This document shows, piece after piece, positions 44,301 through 51,381 of a DNA stretch of 51,381 nt (position 1 is its first letter; every line of letters starts with the position of its first letter). A program made the position numbers and the translations under genes. This stretch comes from Polysphondylium violaceum (Eukaryota; Evosea; Eumycetozoa; Dictyosteliales; Dictyosteliaceae), in the NCBI GenBank assembly GCA_000277445.1, contig AJWJ01000118.1:1-51381 (forward strand), given 5' to 3'. The notes beneath the pieces are model-generated. The model was not told the origin of the DNA, did no database searches, and saw nothing but the letters and a program-made list of their open reading frames with translations.

Positions 44301-47300
44301 AACAATATGATACCAACATTGCTATCCGAAAGACTCAGCTCGAATTCACGTTTGGCAAATTTACTACCTATCAGAAATACGAAAACATTGAAAAATATAT
44401 AGTCTATGATTCAGCCACCCAGTACAATCAGGTCGACAGTATCTATATCTTTATCATCAGACCCTGTGTCGTCAATGAGGTTAAGGGTGATAAACATCAT
44501 GATCGGGTCAATTCACCTCTGGGACAATCGTTTGCCTATCGTTTTACATTTCAAAAACATCTTCGAGAGGAAACTATGAACAACTTGTTGAAGGTTGGTT
44601 TCCAACTCTATTTTGGCGCCGTCGACGTGCAAAGATCCAATACCTATTCTGATTTCTCGATTGGCTCAGTGTATTCCGTCGGCAATGCAGAGGTATCCTA
44701 TCTTTTACATGCCTTGGCGACCAACCGAAGATTTGGAAGCTTTGAAATCAACGATTTGTTTGTAGAAAAGATTAAACAGATTGTTTGGAACCAAGGAGAG
44801 TCAGTGGCCAAAGCATTGATTCAGTATGCCATGTTTTGCAATGAAAAGTTTATCACCAACGAGGCCATATTTGACAATATCGACAAGGCCAAATCTATTT
44901 ACAGAGACATCAACACCTCGCTCGTGAATCCCCACCATCTCGTGACCAAATCCATCTCAGTCACGCCCAGCAGAATCATTGTTCATCCCCCCGACGAGAA
45001 GCTGGGCTGTCGTATTCTTCGTCACTTTGGCCATCAACACTTTCTCTTGGTTCGCTTTTGTGATGAAAAAGAGGAGAAATTTGGGTTCTTGTCGAAACCT
45101 CTTCAAAAGTACGTATTGGATATCCTCACCAAGGGAATCAAGGTAAATGGAAAACACTATCATTACCTCGGCTCGAGTAAATCGCAACAACGTGAGAGTA
45201 CTGTGTGGATGGTTGAAGGTCTTGATGTGCCAACAATCAGAGATTGGGCCGGAAAAAACATTAAAAAGGATCCCAGAGTGTTTCTCTTTAGATTTGCCCT
45301 TCAGTTCTCTACTACCATCCCATTTGAGTATATCCCACCCTATCATTTCCACCGAATCAAAGATATTCTCAATGCCAAAGGAGACAAAAACTTTACCGAT
45401 GGCTGTGGATTCATTGGCAAAAAGATTCTTGCACGAGCTGTCAAGCAATTGAATTATGATCCCACTGTGTGTGCATTTCAGGTTAGAATTGGTGGTTGCA
45501 AAGGTGTATTGGTTCTCAACGAACATCTTGATGATCCCGAAGGTATTTATCTTACAGAGAGCATGATTAAATATGAGACAGAAGAGCATGTACGTATGCA
45601 TCGTACATTAGAGATCATTAGCACCAACACTGCCACAAAATGTCAACTCAACAAACAATTTATCAACTTGCTCTCTCATTTGGGTACACCAGATAAATAT
45701 TTCTTCAAGTTGTTGTTGAATCAAATGGTCTCTTCCTCGCAAAGTCTCTATAATTGGGAAATGGCTCAAGGATTGGTTTGTAAATTCCTACCAGAAAGCG
45801 TGAGTCAAGATTCTCATTCTCTACTCGAGGATATCTTTATCAAGCGTATTTTGAATATGCATTACAAAAAGAACTTGGAGACTTGTCTCGATAAGCTCTC
45901 CATCCAGGTGGAAAGATCACGTAATTTGTTGGGTGCATGTGACCCATACAATCTCTTGAAACCCAATCAAGTGTTTATTCAAATCATCGAGGTTAACGAA
46001 CAAGGCGAAAGGGTTCCCAAACCTTTGGAAGGACGAGTGGTGATTGGAAGACCTCCTTGTCTCCTCCCAAGTGATATCAGACTTGTGGATGCTGTCGATA
46101 TCCCTCAATTGAGAAGCCACATCAATATCGTTTTATTCTCTACACAGGGCGAGATTCCCACCTGTTTCCAAACCTCTGGTGGTGATCTCGATGGTGATCG
46201 TTATTTTGTTTTCTATGACTCAAAAATTATACCAACCATATCACCCGAGTACATCCCTATGGAGGATGAAGCTAGCCAGTCACCCAAACTTGACCCCCAC
46301 ATCTACTATTCAAATTCATTAGCTGAAAAGTTTGTCGAGAATCTTAGTAAAAGCTATTTGAGCCAGATTGCCAATCATCATCTAGCTATGTGTGATCTCT
46401 TTTCTCCGGAGGATCTTCTTTGTATTAATTTGGCTAAGCAACACTTTATAGAAGTTGATTCATCCAAGACTGGCAAACACGGCAAAGTTGATTCGCAATC
46501 CAGAAAGATTATTAAAATACATGGATATCCACATTTTATGGATAGAGGTGATCCCAATAGAACCTACTATCCCTCGACCAAGGTCATGGGTAAACTATAC
46601 GATCAATTAAAGTCGCTTTGGATCGCAGATTTTCTTCATGAAACCAAAGTTAAAAAGGAAAACCTTGTAGAGGGCTATGAAAAATACCTTAAACAAGCAG
46701 AACTATCCTATTCTGATTATCAGAAAAGAATCAATGGCTTGAAAAACAGATTTGGTGCCAAGGCAGAAGAAGAGCTATTGATTGGATTCTACTCTGATTC
46801 TAGATCCCGTCATGCTTTTAATGATAGAATTAAAGATGAAATCAAGAATCTCTATCTCATAGAAAAGAAAAAGCTTCAAGAAGAGTTTATCAAAGAGTTT
46901 TACACATCCTCGATTGATAACACATTACTGATCCACAGAAAAGAAATTGAAAGAAAGATTAGTGCATGGTATTTTGTCGCATACTCTGACAGATCAAAGA
47001 ATAGTGTTTTGTCATTCTACACCTTTGTCAGTAGTATCTATAAATCAAATCAACTTGGCTATGATCAACATAAAATCAGAACCAACAATCTCTTGGAATA
47101 CTTTTTAAACAAGTCTAAAAGTATTTTGGAATCCTACACTCAATGCTTGGATTTGGCCAAGCAAATTCAACAACTCTTGAGACTCTCTAAAATTCAACCA
47201 TTTACTCAATGCAGAGTTTTACTAACTGGCAGTTTTTCAACAATGCTCTTTGATCCTGTACATAGTAGTATAGATTTGGTCATTAGGGTCAATGGTGACA

Positions 47301-48373
47301 TAGACAAGCAAAGCCTAACCTCCAAATTAGATAAAATAGTAAAAGGCTCCTCACTTCCAATCAAAAGATTCATTTATGACACCGCCGCTCCATCATTTTC
47401 TTTTACTACATATTCTAGAAAAAATGTGAAATTTTCATTTGAAAATCAATACCAACAAAATCAAACTCAAAATTCAATGAAAATATTGAAACTTATTCAC
47501 TCGAATCCCTATCTCTTGCCATTTATTCATATCATTTTGGATTGGGGAAAAGAATCCAATCTAATTGAAGATGATGATCCAAAATACTCCAACAATGCTG
47601 GCGTGGGTGAATTAAATATTCAGAGACTACAGAGATGGAAAATACCTTGGATAGTGATTGACTTTTTCCATCAAAACAAATATTTGAAAACATTTGGACA
47701 AATTGATGAAGAACGCATTGGTCAATCGGTAGAGTGGTGGCAAAATGTTATCAAGAGATCACAAAACTATGATTTTAGTATTGAAAAAGGTGGCTACCTT
47801 GGTGAAAAGCTCTTAAAGTTTTTCAAAGACATGACAAAAACATTTGGATCGTTGCTTTACAAGAACGATAAACCATATAGTGTCAACTATCCTTTTAGTA
47901 ACGCATCGCCAATCTTTTCATTTGGTGCACAAGGTCTTGCTGAAACCCATCAATACTATTACAATCAATTCTTTGGCGGCTTCCATTGTATCTCTAATAC
48001 AATCGATATCACTGAATTCTTGGCAAATAGTTGTGGTCATGAATGTAGAAAAACCCTCAAATATAAAAAAAGAGAACAGTACGACACCTTTTTTAGGGAC
48101 AAATTGCGTCATAGTTTGGAAAAAGTTCATTGTAAATTAGAGTATACACAAGAGAAAAAGAACGTTGTCATTACTATCTCTGGCAATAACTTTTTTGTGG
48201 TTCTGGGCACTCATATGGCAAGAAAACAATTTGACCAGATTGAACATAAACAAATGAAAATTAAATATGATTCTGATGATGAAGAAGATTATGATCAAAA
48301 TTTAGAATACTATTTAGATGAACCTCTCTATGATCTTGAGGATTTAGAATATGATAATGATTTTTATATGTAA
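41369..48373 (+). CDS. Giant RNA-dependent RNA polymerase with DExH helicase and C-terminal nucleotidyltransferase-like module
   Basis: RNA silencing enzyme making dsRNA from single-stranded RNA; related to the dictyostelid Rrp proteins (RrpA/B/C), exact member unassigned. Exons 41369-42251, 42325-42427 and 42490-48373 give 2289 residues. Order: (1) residues 17-22 and 119-122, CLCGEC and CLYC, a CxxC...CxxC zinc module; (2) Gln-rich linker about 190-215; (3) DExH helicase: TGMGKT around 293-297 (split by intron 1), DEIHH 407-411, GLTAS, LLISTSVLEEGID, QRRGRVRA from 737; closest to Dicer/RIG-I helicases; (4) RdRP core with FQTSGGDLDGDRYFVFYD, the catalytic loop at 1559-1565; (5) residues about 1905-2110: LLTGSFSTML at 1906 onward, SSIDLVIRV, then LPFIHIILDWGKESNLI, RWKIPWIVIDFFHQN and GYLGEKLLKFFKDM, matching the Cid1/TUTase nucleotidyltransferase and PAP core; (6) acidic tail EDYDQNLEYYLDEPLYDLED. 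The first Asp of the usual D-x-D pair is Ser here. Confidence 0.93.
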
Positions 48374-48764
48374 ATAAATATTTTTAAATTTTGTAAATTG
48401 TTTTACCTGTTATGTCCAATGTCTATTTTTTTTATAAATTAAAACTATTTAAACGACAAAGGTTCATGTATAAAGAAAATGATAGTTTCGAAAGTTCAAT
48501 TTTGGCCAAAATTGATGACAAGAATGGTAAATCTGTATTTATTGCTAGCCGCTCAAATTTAAACAATGTTTTAAAGAGGCTGGAACATCCGTACCCTCCT
48601 ATAATAACAAAATATGAATAGAGGTATTTGAATTTTTGGAATCTTGTTTTGTACAAGCCCAAAAAAAATGATTATGAGTAAATTTTATCTTTTTTATCCA
48701 CAAAAAAAACTGAGTTTTTACAAAAAAATTCAAATCTTTTATTAAATTTAAGTAAATTATAAAT
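48374..48764. other. Intergenic spacer with short unassigned open frame
   Basis: Includes an ATG-initiated 69-codon frame at 48412-48621 (SSILAKIDDKNGKSVFIAS...). It has coding-like composition but no family; it may be part of the RdRP 3' UTR, a small gene or a gene fragment. Promoter of the epimerase must also lie here. Confidence 0.35.
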
Positions 48765-50114
48765 ATGTCCACATTTAGATATAAAAAATTAAGTATTTCG
48801 ATAAATATTCGACCCTATAGATTACATTTGAGAAATCCATTTGGTACAGCTCATTCAGTGACAACAGAAAGAAATAATGCGTTGGTGACAATAGAAATCA
48901 TCAATGATGAAAACCACACTCTTCGTGGTTATGGTGAATGTGGTTTACCACCAAAGAAACCCTATTGCTATTTGGCAGACTTTAATGATATTCAACAATA
49001 CTTTTCTCAATATCTTCAAATGCTCAAAGAGAGAATCACTGATGACATCGTTATCAATGATTATAATCCATTCAATAGTTTACCATCAAATCTATTTAAA
49101 CATCTCAGATCAACTCTAGATTACTCGAGTGATGAATACAATCAATTGTTTTATTTCCTCTTTCAATGTTTAGATCAATGTAAAGAAAACGAGAAAGATT
49201 ATTCTTTTGCTTCGAGATCATTGATTGAAATGGCATTACTTGATGCTTGGTCTAAATATTTTAAACAACCCGTATGTACATCGGCAGAGATCATATATCT
49301 AAATATACTCATACGTTATCAAATCTAGATTTATAAATTTGCAAATTTACCAGAACCTAGTTTAAAACCATTTTACTATACCATTTCATTGTGCCCAACT
49401 ATGAAAGAGATTTTAGATTCCACTGAATTTGGTGTAAAGTACACTGGCTATCTAAAAATTAAATTGGACAGTGATGTGGCCAAGTGCAAGAATATCATTG
49501 ATACTGTGATCAACTTTATTCAAAATGATTTAAAAAAAACAATTTATAAACTGTCAGTCGATGCAAACTCATCGTGGACTCCGCAAGTTGCCAAAGAGTA
49601 TCTCAGTGTTCTTGAGCCAATCAAACATATGATATCAATGGTCGAACAACCATTCCCTATTGAAACCACCAAAGTAAGTGGCAACGATAAGGAGATTCAA
49701 GAGTGGCGCGAAATTAAACAATTGTATCAAGATAAAGGTATACCCTTATTTGCTGATGAAAGTGTGTGCACTGAAAAGGATTTACCATTGTTGGTTGATC
49801 TTGTCCACGGTGTAAATGTGAAATTGGAAAAGACTGGTGGATTTAGATCAGCCGTCTCTACCGTTCTTCAAGCCCAAGAGCTAGGATTGAAGACCTGGAT
49901 TGGATGTATGGTTGCCTCAAGCTTAAACGTTTCCACCGCCGCCCACATTCTCACCTGTCTTTCCGAGTATGGTGGTGATTTAGACGGTGGTCTATTGATT
50001 GATGACGAAACCCAGCTATTTGAAAACGATGGTTTCCAAGTGGACGACAACGGTCTCATTCACATGACCCAATCAAACTATGGTATCGGTGTAACATACA
50101 AGTTGAATAAATAA
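48765..50114 (+). CDS. Enolase-superfamily dipeptide (L-Ala-D/L-Glu) epimerase-like enzyme
   Basis: Exons 48765-49271 and 49329-50114 (57-bp intron, GTATGT...CTAG) give 430 residues. The barrel signature is present: the N-terminal YRLHLRNPFGTAHSVTTERN loop, catalytic YLKIKLD (KxK), metal ligands Asp in SVDANSSW, Glu in VEQPFPIE and Asp in ADESVCT, and the second Lys in VNVKLEKTGG. This is the muconate-lactonising subgroup, best matching L-Ala-D/L-Glu and related dipeptide epimerases, used by bacteria for murein peptides. Insertions at about residues 75-140 make it longer than bacterial enzymes (about 350). In a bacterivorous amoeba a role in handling bacterial wall peptides is plausible but inferred. 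Confidence 0.85.
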
Positions 50115-50295
50115 TAAAAAGACATTGTTTATATGTATAAAAGGTTTTATTAATAATTGCTTTTACAAATTTAAATAGGGATGTTGATTAGTGTATAGCG
50201 GTTGTTTTTACAAACCTACACACAGAGAATGGACTAGTTATAGAGACATAATTGTAAATGGTAAAACAAAAATTAAACTAATAAAGGATATTAAT
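50115..50295. other. Convergent intergenic spacer
   Basis: AT-rich 3' flanks; no feature. Confidence 0.4.
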
Positions 50296-51381
50296 TTACA
50301 ATACAAGATATAATAAAGATAAAGAAGCGGCAATCAAGACTCCACTGGTAGAGACTAATTTGGAAGCATCGCTGTGAGATGATGATGCATGATCAACAGA
50401 GTCTTTTGAGGTCTCGTCTTCGGCATTGGCTGGTACTTTGTTTGAACTCTTGTTGCTTGGTGATGGTGATTTACTTGTTGGACCAAATAAAGAAGAGAAA
50501 CTATCTGCTACTTCTGGAGCAGAGGCAGATTCAGTTGGTTCTGGGGTTTCACTTGGTTGCTCAGTTACTTCTTGAGATTCAGTGTTAATTTCATTGCTTG
50601 ATACTGCTGGACTTTGTTCTGATGATTGTTCAGATGAAATGTCTGGTTCTGGGGTTTCAATTGGAGCTTTAGTAGCTGGAGCTTTAGTTTCTTCAGATGA
50701 TGTGGCAGTTGATGAGGCTGATGCAGCAGATGAGCCTTCAGCTGGGGCTTTGGTTTCTTCAGTTGATGCTGCAGCAGATGATGTAGCAGTTGATCCTTCA
50801 GCTGGGGCTTTGGTTTCTTCAGTGGAAGCAGCAGTTGATGAAGTAGATGGGGCAGTGGAACCTTCAGTAGAAGCAGAGGTTGATGAAGTAGATGGGGCAG
50901 TGGAACCTTCAGATGGGGCTTTGGTTTCTTCGGTGGAAGCAGAAGTTGATGAAGCAGATGGAGCAGTTGAACCTTCAGCTGGAGCAGCAGATGAAGTAGA
51001 TGGGGCAGTAGAACCTTCAGCTGGAGCAGCAGATGAAGTAGATGGGGTAGTGGAACCTTCAGCTGGTTGAGTTGAACCTTCGGCTGGGGCTGGAGTTTCT
51101 TCGGTGGAAGCAGCAGTTGATGAAGCAGATGGGGCAGTGGAACCTTCGGTTGGTGCAGCAGATGAAGCAGATGGGGCAGTGGAACCTTCAGCTGGTGCAG
51201 AAGATGAAGCAGATGGGGCAGTTGAACCTTCAGATGGTTGAGTTGAACCTTCGGCTGGTGCAGCAGATGATGCAGTTGGTTGAGTTGAGCCTTCAGCTGG
51301 TTGAGTTGAACCTTCGGCTGGTGCAGCAGATGATGCAGTTGGTTGACTTGATCCTTCAGCTGGTGCAGCAGATGATGCAGC
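50296..51381 (-). CDS. Repetitive Ser/Thr/Glu/Ala/Pro-rich surface protein, GPI-anchor type (partial, 5' end beyond window)
   Basis: Open minus-strand frame of 361 codons from the right edge to the stop at 50296-50298; no start is inside the window. From the edge down to about 50690 the protein is tandem repeats built on AEGSTAPSxSS, AEGSTQPxASS and STEETKAP units, then a less repetitive PETPEP/SSEQS region, then SPSPSNKSSNKVPANAED and a C-terminal hydrophobic segment, LVSTSGVLIAASLSLLYLVL, right at the end. A short hydrophobic end after small residues (HSDAS) is what GPI-attachment signals look like; a plain membrane anchor cannot be excluded. Ser/Thr content suggests heavy glycosylation. 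The repeats may vary in copy number between strains. The plus-strand frame at 50582-51070 is its antisense shadow. Confidence 0.8.
   Translation of the reverse strand, partial: AASSAAPAEGSSQPTASSAAPAEGSTQPAEGSTQPTASSAAPAEGSTQPSEGSTAPSASSSAPAEGSTAPSASSAAPTEGSTAPSASSTAASTEETPAPAEGSTQPAEGSTTPSTSSAAPAEGSTAPSTSSAAPAEGSTAPSASSTSASTEETKAPSEGSTAPSTSSTSASTEGSTAPSTSSTAASTEETKAPAEGSTATSSAAASTEETKAPAEGSSAASASSTATSSEETKAPATKAPIETPEPDISSEQSSEQSPAVSSNEINTESQEVTEQPSETPEPTESASAPEVADSFSSLFGPTSKSPSPSNKSSNKVPANAEDETSKDSVDHASSSHSDASKLVSTSGVLIAASLSLLYLVL

Noticed and set aside
50582-51070. Plus-strand 162-codon open frame rich in Ala/Val/Asp
   Set aside because: Antisense shadow of the minus-strand repeat protein; its repeat text follows from the same DNA repeats and it lacks any motif or end signal.
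1-51381. CRISPR arrays, rRNA genes, complete transposons or retroelements
   Set aside because: No regularly spaced direct repeats with unique spacers, no rRNA landmarks, and no transposase, reverse transcriptase or integrase motifs in any frame I read.

Overview
The window is nuclear DNA from a dictyostelid social amoeba; the species cannot be fixed from sequence alone. The signs are very AT-rich intergenic DNA full of A/T homopolymers, short AT-rich introns (mostly 54-150 bp, usually GTAAGT or GTATGT donors), Asn/Gln/Ser/Thr homopolymer runs inside otherwise conserved proteins, and gene families typical of Dictyostelium (helicase-fused RNA-dependent RNA polymerase, Rac GTPases, small one-intron genes, a GPI-type Ser/Thr/Glu-rich surface protein). 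Genes are dense and lie on both strands. I joined exons by hand from donor/acceptor motifs and reading frame; for most genes the exon lengths sum to an exact number of codons and the protein length fits its family.

Layout, left to right: endonuclease III (+, 714-2121); ankyrin-repeat protein (-); ribosomal protein eS1/S3a (-); SCFD2-like Sec1/Munc18 protein (+); a hidden 50-residue small gene (-, 10183-10389); AP-2 mu (+); DDHD phospholipase (+); mitochondrial carrier (-) divergent from a glyoxysomal-type citrate synthase (+); Rac GTPase (+); leucine-rich-repeat protein (+); NUDCD2-like CS-domain protein (+); Vps55/LEPROT (-); TraB-domain protein (-); three tandem CCoAOMT-like O-methyltransferases (+, 28568-31793); GARP subunit VPS54 (-); SDE2 (-); peroxisomal acyl-CoA oxidase (+); a hidden 113-residue basic protein (-, 39143-39542); a bacterial-type alpha/beta hydrolase (+); the giant RNA-dependent RNA polymerase (+, 41369-48373); an enolase-superfamily dipeptide epimerase (+); and the C-terminal part of a repetitive surface protein (-, running off the right edge).

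Functional themes are membrane traffic (AP-2 mu, VPS54, SCFD2-like, Vps55, DDHD), peroxisome/mitochondrion metabolism (acyl-CoA oxidase, citrate synthase, carrier, TraB) and RNA silencing/splicing (RdRP, SDE2). There is no operon logic; only the O-methyltransferases form a cluster by duplication.

The most striking item is the 2289-residue RdRP. It reads as an N-terminal CxxC...CxxC zinc module, a Dicer/RIG-I-type DExH helicase, an RdRP core with a DLDGD motif, and then a C-terminal nucleotidyltransferase/poly(A)-polymerase-like module. In fission yeast and Tetrahymena the RdRP, the nucleotidyltransferase and (in yeast) a helicase are separate subunits of an RdRP complex; here the activities appear in one chain. 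The intergenic DNA also holds several discrete foldable hairpins (for example 24647-24751 and 34905-35257) that no protein gene explains.
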